Below, piece after piece: positions 26,767-35,538 of a DNA stretch of 64,000 nucleotides. Under the pieces are notes generated by a model that saw nothing but the letters and a program-made list of their open reading frames with translations, made no database searches and was not told the DNA's origin. The position numbers were made by a program, and so were the translations under genes. Position 1 is the first letter of the stretch. Every line of letters begins with the position of its first letter. Origin of the DNA: HLUCCA09 sp038745585 (GTDB lineage: Bacteria > Pseudomonadota > Alphaproteobacteria > Rhodobacterales > Rhodobacteraceae); assembly GCA_038745585.1 (NCBI GenBank), contig JBCDLH010000004.1, positions 248,001-312,000 of the forward strand. Direction: 5' to 3'.

Positions 26767-27554
26767 GGCGGCTCGACTGGGCCGACTACCGTCGCACTGA
26801 GTTTGCCGGGATCGACCCAATGGCGACGATTGCTGTTTTGCCCACGGCCGCCATTGAGCAGCATGGGCCGCATCTGCCGGTCGGGGTCGATACGATGATC
26901 GCCGAGGGGATGTTGGCCGAGCTGCGCCGCCGCTGCCCCGACGATCTTGAGCCGCGCATCTTGCCGGTACAGGCCGTCGGCAAATCGAACGAGCATCTCG
27001 ACGCGCCCGGCACGCTCACGCTCGACGCCACGACGGCCCTCGCGGCCTGGACACAGATCGGTCTCTCGGTTGCTCGGGCGGGCGTGCGCAAGATCGTCAT
27101 CGTCAACTCCCATGGCGGTAACCTCGACCTCATCTCGATCCTTTCGCGCGAGCTCCGAGTGCGGGCAGGGATGCTGGCGGTGAAGTGCCAGTGGGGCGCG
27201 TTCGGCGCGCCCGAGGGCCTCTTTTCCGAGTTTGAGCGCACTTATGGCATCCATGGCGGAGACTCCGAGACCTCGCTCATGCTGCACTTTCAACCGCAGA
27301 CAGTCGACATGTCGAAGGCGGAGCGCTTCGCCTCCGCTGCGGAAGATGCGGCGCTCCAACCCATCGGCCCGATCTCCCGCGGCTGGATCGCGCGCGACTT
27401 GAACCCAAAGGGCACGGTGGGAGACGCGGGCCTTGCCACGGCGGAGAAAGGCCGGTTGACCTGCGCGCACCAGGTCGCGGGCTTTATCGACCTGCTCCGT
27501 CAGGTGCGGGACGCGCCCCTCGACGGCTTGGATCCCATCCCGCCCCTCGCCTGA
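26763..27554 (+). CDS. creatininase-family amidohydrolase
   Basis: A 263-residue enzyme starting at GTG in overlap with the oxygenase stop. Metal ligands can be placed at Glu32 and His34 (AAIEQHGPHLP), Asp43 (VGVDTM), and Glu169 (HGGDSETSLM), with IVNSHGGN (His117) between. The creatininase family includes creatinine amidohydrolase and archaeal formylaminopyrimidine deformylase (ArfB), all opening cyclic amides or cleaving formamides. It is the last gene of the set and would hydrolyse a ring or formyl amide; the actual substrate is unknown. Confidence 0.87.
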   Translation: MRRLDWADYRRTEFAGIDPMATIAVLPTAAIEQHGPHLPVGVDTMIAEGMLAELRRRCPDDLEPRILPVQAVGKSNEHLDAPGTLTLDATTALAAWTQIGLSVARAGVRKIVIVNSHGGNLDLISILSRELRVRAGMLAVKCQWGAFGAPEGLFSEFERTYGIHGGDSETSLMLHFQPQTVDMSKAERFASAAEDAALQPIGPISRGWIARDLNPKGTVGDAGLATAEKGRLTCAHQVAGFIDLLRQVRDAPLDGLDPIPPLA

Positions 27555-27573
27555 AGCGCTTGCTGTCTGCGGG

Positions 27574-27640
27574 GCTCCCGCCTCCACTCGGCGCCGTGCG
27601 GCGCCTCCTTCCGTTGGGCCCGGCAGCCTTCGGCTGCGGT
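27574..27640. repeat. intergenic repeat element, copy B
   Basis: Directly after the creatininase gene, this shares GCTCCCGCCTCCA, CGGCGCC and TCCGTTGGGCC with copy A at 20376-20443, and ends with a different hairpin (GCAGCC-ttc-GGCTGC). A second hairpin CGGCGCC-gtgc-GGCGCC lies inside. Confidence 0.55.
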
Positions 27641-27755
27641 TGGGCCGACCGCCCACGCTGGGCAAACAAAGGATGGCGTCTCGTCTTTGGGCTTTCAAAT
27701 ATCCCCGCCGGACGCGCCAACGCGCATCGCCCGCAGAGCGGCCGTGGGAGCCGTG

Positions 27756-30290
27756 CTACTCGCGCGCGCGAAGGACACGGGCGGGGCGGGCGGCGAGCGG
27801 GCGCCAGGCGAAGGCCAGGCCGGCGAGAAGCGTCGCGAGGACGCCCGCACAAACGATTGTGAGGGCGGAGACGGGCTCAAACGCCCAAGAGGTCTCCATA
27901 ATGAAAGTCGTGACGGCCCAGCCGCCGACACCGCCCGCAAAGATCGCGACCGCGCCCGCAGCGAGGCCCAAGAGCGCGGAGCGGATTGCGAGGTAGGCGA
28001 GGACTTGCCCGCGCAGGGCGCCGACCGTCTTCAGCACCGCCGCCTCGAAGACGCGCGCCCGTTCGCCCGCCGCAGCCGCTCCGATCAGAACGACGAGGCC
28101 GGTCACAAGCGTGGCCGCGGCGCCATAGGTGACCGCGGCGGCGATCCCGGCAAGGACGTCCGAAACCCTGCTGATCGCATCGCGCACGCGAATCGCGGTC
28201 ACATTGGGGTAGGCGGCGGCGACATCGCGGAGGATCTGCGCCTCGGCGTCCTCTGCGGCGTAGACGGTGGAAATGAACGTGTGCGGTGCGCCGCGCAGGG
28301 CGCCCGGGTTCATTGTCAGGATAAAGCCGATGCCGGCGGTCGAGAAGTCGACCTCGCGAAAGCTCGTGACCTCCGCCTCGATGTCGCGGCCAAGAATGTT
28401 GACAGTCATCCGGTCGCCGAGGGCGAGGCCCATTTCGGCGGCTTCCTCGGCGGCAAAGCTGATTTGGGGCGGGCCCTCATAGCCCTCGGGCCACCAAACG
28501 CCCTCGGTGATCGTCGTCCGCGCGCCGGGATCCTCGGAATAGGTCACGCCGCGGTCCCCATCGAGGACCCAGTGTTCCCCTGCGACGTCTCGCGCGGGCA
28601 CGCCGTTGATCTCTGTGATGATGCCGCGCAGCATCGGCGCGGTGTCCACGCGGCTCACGGCGGCGTCGCCTTCGACTCGGGTGAGAAACCCGTCGATCTG
28701 ATTGGGCTGGATATCGACAAAGAAGTAGGAGGGCGCCACATCGGGCAGGTCGCGCTCGATGGCGGCGCGGAGATTGGCGTCGATCTGGCCGACAGAGGCG
28801 AGGACTGTCAGGCCAAGCCCGAGGGAGAGGACGACCGAGGCGGTCGCGCCGCTTGGTCCCCCAACGGCGCCGAGGGCCAAGCGCAGCGCTGTCCGTCCCC
28901 GAACGGCCCGCGTTCGGGCAAGGCGCCGGCAAAGAAGGCTGATCCCGCGCGCGGCCAGCGCCAAAAGAACGAGTGAACCGATGATCCCGCCTGCGGTCAT
29001 CAAGGCGATCTGGACGGCGCCCGAGAACCATGCCGCCGCGCCAACAAGAAGGGCAAGGAGCACCCCGGTCGCGACGAGATAGACGGGGCGGGGCAGCGCG
29101 CGCGTGGTGCCTGCCGCATCGCGAAAAAGCGTTGCGGCGCGCACCTGTTCGGTCCGTGCGAGGGGCCAGAGCGTAAAGACCAACGCTGTGAGCACGCCGT
29201 AAAGCGCAGCCTCGAGGAGCGGCCCCGGATAGATCGCGATTGCTGCAGGGACAGGCAGCCGTGCTTCGATGAGCGGACCGGCGAGCACCGGCGCGAGCGC
29301 CCCGATCACGAGCCCCGCTGCAACCCCGAGGACCGCAAGCGCGCCGATTTGCGCGAAGTAAGCGGTAAAGATCGTCCGGCTCTCGGCGCCCAGCGTCTTC
29401 AGCGTCGCGATCACCTCGGTCTTACCATCGAGATAGGCGCGCACGGCAGAAGAGACGCCGACCCCGCCAACGGCGAGCCCGGCGAGCCCCACAAGTACGA
29501 GGAACGCGCCGAGCCGGTCCACGAATTGCGCGACGCCCGGCGCGCCGTTGCGGCTGTCTCGCCAGCGCAGCCCGGTGTCGCGGAATTGCGCCATGGCTTC
29601 GGCTTCCAGCGTGGCCAAATCGGCGCTCCCCGGCAGCGCAAGACGATAGCGTGTTTCAAAGAGCGTGCCCGGCTCGATCAGCGAGGAATTGGCGAGCGCG
29701 TCGGTGCGTACCAGCGTCCGCGGGCCGAGGCCAAAACCGTCGCCAGCATCATCGGGCTCGCCGATCAGAAGCGCGGAAAGGCGGAATTCCTGCGTGCCGA
29801 GGCGAAACGTATCGCCAGGTTCAAGGGCGAGCCGGTCGGCGAGCGCGGGGGCGATGACGGCACCGGGCAGGCCGTCTGTGACCGCGAGTGCCGTCTCAAG
29901 CGACATCGGCGGGTCGAGCACGATCTCGCCATAGAGCGGATAGGCGTCGTCGACCGCTTTGACCTGCGTGAGCCCGCGTTCCGTCTCCGCCCGTTCCACG
30001 ACGAGCATGGAGCGGAAGTCCACGATCTCGGAGACCTGCGTCGCCTGCGCTTCGAGCCAGGCGCGCTCGTCGTCGGAGGCGAAGCGATAGGTGAAAGACG
30101 CTTCCGCATCGCCTCCGAGCAGCGTTGCGCCCTCGCGCTCCAGCCCCCGCGCGATGCTCTCGCGCACCGATCCGACGGCTGCGATCGCCGCAACGCCGAG
30201 GGCAAGGCAGGTGAGAAAGACCCAAAAGCCGCGCAGGCCGCCGCGCAGCTCGCGGCGGGCGAGGCGCAGCGCAACGGGCATCCCGCTCAT
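27756..30290 (-). CDS. ybbP: FtsX-like ABC transporter permease, YbbP type
   Basis: An 844-residue inner-membrane protein with an N-terminal helix (residues about 22-45), a large periplasmic domain, a central cluster of helices (about 255-480), a second periplasmic domain with SYFFVDIQPNQIDGF, and a final FtsX cluster near 720-835. This double-FtsX layout matches YbbP/LolC-E-like permeases of the MacB superfamily. It overlaps the ATPase gene by 4 bases. The YbbA-YbbP pair with TesA beside it is a well-known arrangement; proposed roles are export of, or mechanotransmission on, lipid-like substrates. Confidence 0.88.
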   Translation of the reverse strand: MSGMPVALRLARRELRGGLRGFWVFLTCLALGVAAIAAVGSVRESIARGLEREGATLLGGDAEASFTYRFASDDERAWLEAQATQVSEIVDFRSMLVVERAETERGLTQVKAVDDAYPLYGEIVLDPPMSLETALAVTDGLPGAVIAPALADRLALEPGDTFRLGTQEFRLSALLIGEPDDAGDGFGLGPRTLVRTDALANSSLIEPGTLFETRYRLALPGSADLATLEAEAMAQFRDTGLRWRDSRNGAPGVAQFVDRLGAFLVLVGLAGLAVGGVGVSSAVRAYLDGKTEVIATLKTLGAESRTIFTAYFAQIGALAVLGVAAGLVIGALAPVLAGPLIEARLPVPAAIAIYPGPLLEAALYGVLTALVFTLWPLARTEQVRAATLFRDAAGTTRALPRPVYLVATGVLLALLVGAAAWFSGAVQIALMTAGGIIGSLVLLALAARGISLLCRRLARTRAVRGRTALRLALGAVGGPSGATASVVLSLGLGLTVLASVGQIDANLRAAIERDLPDVAPSYFFVDIQPNQIDGFLTRVEGDAAVSRVDTAPMLRGIITEINGVPARDVAGEHWVLDGDRGVTYSEDPGARTTITEGVWWPEGYEGPPQISFAAEEAAEMGLALGDRMTVNILGRDIEAEVTSFREVDFSTAGIGFILTMNPGALRGAPHTFISTVYAAEDAEAQILRDVAAAYPNVTAIRVRDAISRVSDVLAGIAAAVTYGAAATLVTGLVVLIGAAAAGERARVFEAAVLKTVGALRGQVLAYLAIRSALLGLAAGAVAIFAGGVGGWAVTTFIMETSWAFEPVSALTIVCAGVLATLLAGLAFAWRPLAARPARVLRARE

Positions 30291-30985
30291 TCGGCCGCGC
30301 TCCGGCGGCGCTCTTCCGCTTCGAGCTGCCCATCGGCAAGGCGCAGCGTCCGGTCACAACGCGCGGCGAGTTCCGGCGCGTGGGTGACAAGGACGAGCGT
30401 CGCCCCATGCCGGTCGCGCAGGCCGAAGAGCAGATCCATGATCGCCTGGCCGTTGGCGCCGTCGAGGTTGCCCGTCGGCTCGTCGGCGAGGAGGATATGC
30501 GGGCGCGGGGCGGCCGCGCGGGCAAGCGCCACCCGCTGCTGCTCACCGCCGGACATCTGCGCAGGGTAGTGATCCGTGCGGGCCCCAAGGCCGACCGCGT
30601 CAAGCTCCGCCACGGCCCGGTCGAACGCGTCGGCATGGCCCGCAAGCTCCAGAGGCGTCGCCACATTTTCGAGCGCCGTCATCGTCGGGATCAGGTGGAA
30701 AGACTGGAAGACAACGCCCATATGCTCGCGGCGGAAGCGGGCGAGCGCGTCTTCGTTCATCGCAGTCAGATCCTGCCCCAAGGCGTGGATCGTCCCCCCG
30801 GTGGCGCGCTCTAGCCCGCCCATGAGCATGAGGAGAGAGGATTTGCCTGAGCCGCTCGGCCCGACCATCCCGACCGTTTCGCCGCGGGCGATCTCCAAAG
30901 TGATACCTTTGAGGATCTCGACCGGGCCGGCATTGCCTTCCAGCGTTAGGCGAGCATCGTGGAGCGAGAGAACGGCATCGGCCAT
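30287..30985 (-). CDS. ybbA: ABC transporter ATP-binding protein, YbbA type
   Basis: A 232-residue ATPase of the LolD/MacB/FtsE class: Walker A GPSGSGKSSLL, QSFHLIPTMTALENV with the Q-loop, signature MSGGEQQRVALARA, Walker B ILLADEPTGNLDG. It has no membrane segment and pairs with the FtsX-like permease. An upstream open frame exists but is antisense to tesA; the ATG at 30985 gives the standard N-terminus. Its start codon overlaps that of the divergent tesA gene. Confidence 0.88.
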   Translation of the reverse strand: MADAVLSLHDARLTLEGNAGPVEILKGITLEIARGETVGMVGPSGSGKSSLLMLMGGLERATGGTIHALGQDLTAMNEDALARFRREHMGVVFQSFHLIPTMTALENVATPLELAGHADAFDRAVAELDAVGLGARTDHYPAQMSGGEQQRVALARAAAPRPHILLADEPTGNLDGANGQAIMDLLFGLRDRHGATLVLVTHAPELAARCDRTLRLADGQLEAEERRRSAAE

Positions 30986-31706
30986 GGCGGGGGCCCTTTC
31001 GCGGCTGCGTTCAGGGGCATATGGCGCGCTCGCCGAGACGCGCAAGGCGGCGGCCGTCACGGTGGTCGCAGTTTCGGCCGCTTTTGCCAGCACGCTTGCG
31101 CCCGCGGCGGCACAGGCTGAGGTCGTGATTGCAGCCCTGGGCGACAGCCTGACCCAAGGCTTTGGCCTGCCGCCGGAGCAAGGCTTCGTTCCGGTGCTCG
31201 AAGGATGGCTCCATACACGGGGCCAGGATGTCCGGCTCGTCAATGCCGGCGTCTCGGGGGACACGACGGCAGGCGGGCTCAGCCGCGTGGGCTGGACCTT
31301 AACGCCCGAGATTGACGCGATGATCGTGGCGCTGGGGGGCAACGACCTTCTGCGCGGGATAGACCCGAGCGTGAGCCGCGCAAATCTCGATGGCATCCTA
31401 GAGGCCGCCAGCGCGGCAGGGGTCGAGGTGCTCTTGATCGGGATCAGTGCGCCCGGGAACTACGGCCCCGAGTTCAAGGCAGCGTTTGAGGCGATGTATC
31501 CCGAGCTCGCCGACACCCATGGCGCGCTCTACGAGGCCAACTTTCTGGCCGGGCTTGAGGCCGCTCGCGACAACGGCGCGCAAGTCGGCGACGTGATGCA
31601 GGCGGATGCGATCCACCCCAATGCCAAGGGCGTAAAGATCATCGTCGAGACGCTGGGGCCGCAGGTCGAAGCGTTGGTCGAGCGGGTGCTTGCCAGCGAG
31701 GGGTGA
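30984..31706 (+). CDS. tesA: arylesterase / thioesterase I-like SGNH hydrolase
   Basis: A 240-residue periplasmic SGNH hydrolase. Block I is ALGDSLTQGFGL (catalytic Ser), the oxyanion blocks are NAGVSGDTT and ALGGNDLL, and the acid/base pair is in DAIHPNAKG. The first 45 residues are arginine-containing and then hydrophobic, ending APAAAQA, fitting a long signal peptide. TesA-type enzymes hydrolyse acyl-CoA and aryl esters in the periplasm. The ATG overlaps the divergent ybbA start within one CATG, so either the promoters lie inside the neighbouring coding sequences or the true start is downstream. Confidence 0.85.
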   Translation: MAGALSRLRSGAYGALAETRKAAAVTVVAVSAAFASTLAPAAAQAEVVIAALGDSLTQGFGLPPEQGFVPVLEGWLHTRGQDVRLVNAGVSGDTTAGGLSRVGWTLTPEIDAMIVALGGNDLLRGIDPSVSRANLDGILEAASAAGVEVLLIGISAPGNYGPEFKAAFEAMYPELADTHGALYEANFLAGLEAARDNGAQVGDVMQADAIHPNAKGVKIIVETLGPQVEALVERVLASEG

Positions 31707-31719
31707 ATGCCTCGTCAGG

Positions 31720-33933
31720 CTAAGTGATGACGATGGTCTGGCTTTCCTCGGTGACAGTGCCGATCAGGGCCGCGTTGTGGCCCTGCGCGCACAGCGCCTT
31801 CACGCTGGTCTTCGCGGCTGTGCTGGGGACGGCCGCTAAGAACCCGCCCGCCGTTTGGGGATCGAAGAGCAGCACCGCGCGTGGGCGGTCCAGCGGCCCG
31901 GCGATGCGGCCCGCCACAGCTGCGTGATTCTCCGGCCAGAGCGTCGAGCGGAGACCGGACGCCGCGAGGGCTTCGGCCCCCGAGTAGATCGGGATCGTGT
32001 CCAGCTCCAGGCGCGCACCGACGCGGGATGCTTCACAGAGCGCCATCAGGTGACCGGCGAGGCCGAAGCCCGTGACGTCGGTCATCGCACGCGCGCCGCC
32101 CTTGGCCAGGATCTCCGCAGCGTCGCCTTGGGGCTCGGCCATGACGCGGAGCATCGCGGCGATGTCCTCACCCTGCGCCTTGAGGCGCATCTCGCCGGCG
32201 AGGAGCGTGCCCGCCCCGATGGGGCGCGTCAGGATCAGCGCGTCGCCTGGCAGTGCCCCGCCCTGGGTGAGCGTCCCCCTCTCAGCAAGGCCTGTCACAC
32301 TGAAGCCAAGGGTCAACTCCGCCCCAAAGCTCGTATGCCCGCCCACGAGCTCTGCGCCCGAGGCGCGGAAGACGTCTGCCGCAACGTCCAAGACTTCTGT
32401 CAGCGTCGCCTCCGCCAGACCTGCGGACATGTGAGGCAGGATCACGCTTGCCGTCGCCGCCTGCGGGCGCGCGCCCATCGCCCAGATGTCGCCGAGGGCG
32501 TGAATGCTCGCGATGCGGGCAAAAGTGACGGGATCGTCGGTAAACGCGCGCAAGTGATCGGTCGTCAGGACTTGCGTTGCCCCGCCGGTTCGCAGGATTG
32601 CAGCATCGTCACCGAGATGCGAGAGGACATCGGGACGTTCTGCGTGCGGCAAGCGCGCCAAAGCGGAACGAAGAGCGTCCGATCCGACCTTGCTGCCGCA
32701 GCCTGCGCACGGCGGCTGCGGGCCCATGGCTTCGGCAACACCGCGGGCGCGGTTCGGCGGCAACGGCGCGCGCGCCATGGCGGGGAGATCTGCGAGCTTT
32801 GCCATAAAGGCGCGGTCGATCCTATCTTTCCAGCGCCAGAGCGCCGGCCCGGTGAGCGTCAGGCCAGACCGGTCAGCCACAGCGTCCTTCCCGCCGAGCG
32901 AGATCAGCTTGAGATAGTCCCGCTGCGGCCTGAACCGGCGCCGCGTCCCGCCCACCAGCTCGGCGCGGAGGTTGTGCCCGAGAACAGGCGCGGCGCGGAC
33001 AGCAAAGACACCGGCCTTCGGCCGGGGGGCAAAGCCGAGATGCGCGCAATCGCCCACTGCGTAGATCGCCGGATCCGAAACGCTGCGCAGCGTCTGGTCG
33101 ACGGTGATGAACCCAGCCGCATGGTCGAGCCCTAGCGCGGTGAGCCAGCCATGGGGCCGGGCGCCAGCGGCACCGACCGTGAGTGCGGCAGCGACCATTT
33201 TGCCCGCATCCGTCAGCACGCCCTCGGCTGTGACCTCGGCCAGCGCCTCGCGCTCGATCAGCCGGATGTTGGCGCGGCGGAGGCGCTCAAAGAGGACAGC
33301 GCGCGTGTCGCCCGGTAACTCGGGGAGGGCGGCTGCCGCCTCGATCAGGGTGATCTTGGGCACTTGGCCGAGACGTGTCAGCCGGTGGTGCATCGCAAGC
33401 GCCAGTTCGACCCCTGCCACGCCCGCCCCGATGACGGCGACCTCGGGCCGCGTTTTCCCGGCGGCGACGGCGCTGCAAAACGCGGTCCAGTGGCGTGCAA
33501 ACGGGCCGAGCGGCTTGGCCGCGACGCCATGCGCGGCAAAGCCCGGGATCTGTGGCATCGCCGACGTGATGCCGATGTCGATCGACACGACGTCGTAACG
33601 GATCGGTGGCCGGCCCGGCACGAGAACGCGCTTGGCGTCGCGGTCGATATGCTCCGCCGTGCCCAGGACGAGGCGTGCCCCGGCAAAGCGGGCGAGGCGA
33701 ACAAGGTCGATCTCCAACGCTGCGCGCGGATAGTGCCCGGCCACATGGCCGGGGAGCATGCCAGTATAGGGCGCGGTCGGCGCGGGGTTTATCAGCGTCA
33801 GCCGGGCACCGGCAAGGCGCGTCATCCCCCACGCACGCAGGACGAGCGCGTGGGTATGGCCACCGCCGATCAGCACTAGATCGCGGGTCAGTGGGATCGG
33901 CCTGGCCGCATGCCAAGAGCTCGGACTGTGCAT
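31720..33933 (-). CDS. selD: selenide, water dikinase fused to NDH-2-like flavoprotein
   Basis: A 737-residue fusion. Residues 15-375 are an FAD-dependent pyridine-nucleotide-disulfide/NDH-2-like domain (VLIGGGHTHALVL, VIGAGVAGVELALAM, IYAVGDCAHLG). From about 395 it is SelD, with the active-site region PPCAGCGSKVGSD (Cys409, Cys412, Lys415), ATP-site GDDAAIL, TDHLRAFTDDP, and the late MTDVTGFGLAGHL and FDPQTAGGFL motifs. It makes selenophosphate from selenide and ATP; the flavoprotein part may supply reduced selenium. It uses cysteine, not selenocysteine. The open frame extends upstream without a stop, but 33933 gives the family N-terminus. Partner: mnmH. Confidence 0.9.
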   Translation of the reverse strand: MHSPSSWHAARPIPLTRDLVLIGGGHTHALVLRAWGMTRLAGARLTLINPAPTAPYTGMLPGHVAGHYPRAALEIDLVRLARFAGARLVLGTAEHIDRDAKRVLVPGRPPIRYDVVSIDIGITSAMPQIPGFAAHGVAAKPLGPFARHWTAFCSAVAAGKTRPEVAVIGAGVAGVELALAMHHRLTRLGQVPKITLIEAAAALPELPGDTRAVLFERLRRANIRLIEREALAEVTAEGVLTDAGKMVAAALTVGAAGARPHGWLTALGLDHAAGFITVDQTLRSVSDPAIYAVGDCAHLGFAPRPKAGVFAVRAAPVLGHNLRAELVGGTRRRFRPQRDYLKLISLGGKDAVADRSGLTLTGPALWRWKDRIDRAFMAKLADLPAMARAPLPPNRARGVAEAMGPQPPCAGCGSKVGSDALRSALARLPHAERPDVLSHLGDDAAILRTGGATQVLTTDHLRAFTDDPVTFARIASIHALGDIWAMGARPQAATASVILPHMSAGLAEATLTEVLDVAADVFRASGAELVGGHTSFGAELTLGFSVTGLAERGTLTQGGALPGDALILTRPIGAGTLLAGEMRLKAQGEDIAAMLRVMAEPQGDAAEILAKGGARAMTDVTGFGLAGHLMALCEASRVGARLELDTIPIYSGAEALAASGLRSTLWPENHAAVAGRIAGPLDRPRAVLLFDPQTAGGFLAAVPSTAAKTSVKALCAQGHNAALIGTVTEESQTIVIT

Positions 33934-33993
33934 CAGGGGCGGCTCCGCTATGTCGCCAGAGGACAGAGCAGAGCAGGGCGGAGAGGACAAGCG

Positions 33994-35538
33994 ATGCAGA
34001 GCGGACAGATCGCAGCAGGCCCTGGGCCGGAAATGCGCGAGCAAACGGCTGCGCCGCGCGGTTCGGGGCTCGTATTGCGTCTCGGTGCGGCACTCCTGGC
34101 GGCGGCGGCGATCCTTGCGGCGCTGACGATGCTGTGGCGCGAGAGCGCGGGCATCGAGACGACCGAACTCCGCATCGGCGACACGCCCGCGACGCTCTAT
34201 GCCCTGCCCGGGACAGAGGCCGCGCCGCTCGTCGTCGTCGCCCATGGATTTGCTGGGTCGCGTCAATTCATGCAGGGGTTTTCGCTGACGCTCGCGCGGT
34301 CGGGCTACGCCGCGCTTGCCTTTGACTTTCAGGGCCACGGGCGCAATCCCGCACCGATGTCGGGCGATGTCAACGCCGTCGACGGCACCACGCAGCGGCT
34401 GATCGACGAAACCAATCGCGTGATCGCAGCGGGCCTCGCGCGTCGCGAAGCGGGCGGCGGGCTCGCCCTGGTGGGGCACTCGATGGCGACCGATGTGCTC
34501 GTGCGTGCCGCCGCGCAGCGCGACGACGTCGACGCGATTGCGGCCGTGTCGATGTATTCGGAGGCGGTGACAGCCGAGACGCCTCACCGCCTCTTGATGG
34601 TCACCGGGCAATGGGAGCCGCACCTGCGCGAGGCTGCGCTCGACTATATGGGCATGGTGACGCCCGGCGCAGTGGAGGGCGAGACGGCGCAATCGGGCGA
34701 GATTGTCCGCCGCGCAGTCGTCGCGCCCTATGTCGAGCATGTGGGCGTGCTCTATTCGGAGACGACATTGACCGAGGTCCGCGCCTGGCTCGACGATACG
34801 TTCGGACGCGAAAGTGCTGCACCGGTCGCGCAGCGAGGGCCTTGGGTCGCGCTGCTGATGGTCGGCATCGTGGCGCTCGCGTGGCCCGTCTTCTCGGCCT
34901 TTCCCGAGCGGGGCGCGGCGCTGGTTCCGACGTGGCGGGCGATCGCACTCGCGACGGTGCTGCCCGCCCTTGCCGCACCCTTGGTGCTTTGGCCTGTCGA
35001 GACGAGCGTTCTGCCGGTGCTCGTGGCAGATTACCTTGCGTTCCACCTCGCCGTCTACGGTGCGCTACAAATCGGGCTTCTCTATGCGATGGGTTACCGT
35101 CTGCCGCTGGGTGGGGGCTGGGCCGCTCTGGCCCTTGCGCTTTACGGGATCGGCGTTTTCGGGCTGGCGCTCGACGCGTTCGGGGCGAGCTTTGTGCCCC
35201 ATGCGGGCCGCCTCCCGATCATCGCGGCGGTGGCGCTCGGGGCCGTGCCCTTCATGCTCGGCGACGCGCTGGCGACGGCGGGCGGCCGCGCGCCGCTGCT
35301 TCGCCGGCTCGCGGTGCGGCTCGGTCTCTTCGTGTCCCTGGCGATTGCCGTTTCGCTCGACTTCGAAGGGCTGTTCTTTGTGGTCCTGATCCTACCGATC
35401 ATACTCTTGTTCTTCGTCATCTACGGCACGATGGGCGGCTGGATCGGGCGCCGTGCGGGGCCGCTCGCCCAAGGTTTGGGCCTCGGTTTTTGCCTCGCCT
35501 GGGCCATCGGCGTCTCTTTCCCGCTCTTCAGCGCCTAA
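33994..35538 (+). CDS. alpha/beta hydrolase fused to multi-pass membrane domain
   Basis: A 514-residue protein. After a membrane helix at about residues 27-48 comes an alpha/beta-hydrolase domain exposed outside the cytoplasm (VVVAHGFAGSRQFM, AFDFQGHGRNP, nucleophile elbow ALVGHSMATDV, C-terminal PYVEHVGVLYS histidine). From about residue 280 there are roughly seven further membrane helices. GGAGAGGA precedes the ATG at 33994. The hydrolase resembles the YhfR/Ymr210-like esterase group; the membrane half is not one I can name. Such a fusion suggests a hydrolase acting on membrane-delivered or lipid substrates. It converges on the next gene with a 4-base overlap. Confidence 0.8.
   Translation: MQSGQIAAGPGPEMREQTAAPRGSGLVLRLGAALLAAAAILAALTMLWRESAGIETTELRIGDTPATLYALPGTEAAPLVVVAHGFAGSRQFMQGFSLTLARSGYAALAFDFQGHGRNPAPMSGDVNAVDGTTQRLIDETNRVIAAGLARREAGGGLALVGHSMATDVLVRAAAQRDDVDAIAAVSMYSEAVTAETPHRLLMVTGQWEPHLREAALDYMGMVTPGAVEGETAQSGEIVRRAVVAPYVEHVGVLYSETTLTEVRAWLDDTFGRESAAPVAQRGPWVALLMVGIVALAWPVFSAFPERGAALVPTWRAIALATVLPALAAPLVLWPVETSVLPVLVADYLAFHLAVYGALQIGLLYAMGYRLPLGGGWAALALALYGIGVFGLALDAFGASFVPHAGRLPIIAAVALGAVPFMLGDALATAGGRAPLLRRLAVRLGLFVSLAIAVSLDFEGLFFVVLILPIILLFFVIYGTMGGWIGRRAGPLAQGLGLGFCLAWAIGVSFPLFSA

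Noticed and set aside
27687..28976. 429-codon plus-strand frame opposite ybbP
   Set aside because: Low-complexity R/G/D-rich shadow of the permease on the other strand.
33934..35046. Upstream extension of the SelD fusion to 1108 codons
   Set aside because: The extra 371 codons are antisense to the hydrolase-membrane gene; homologues begin near 33933.
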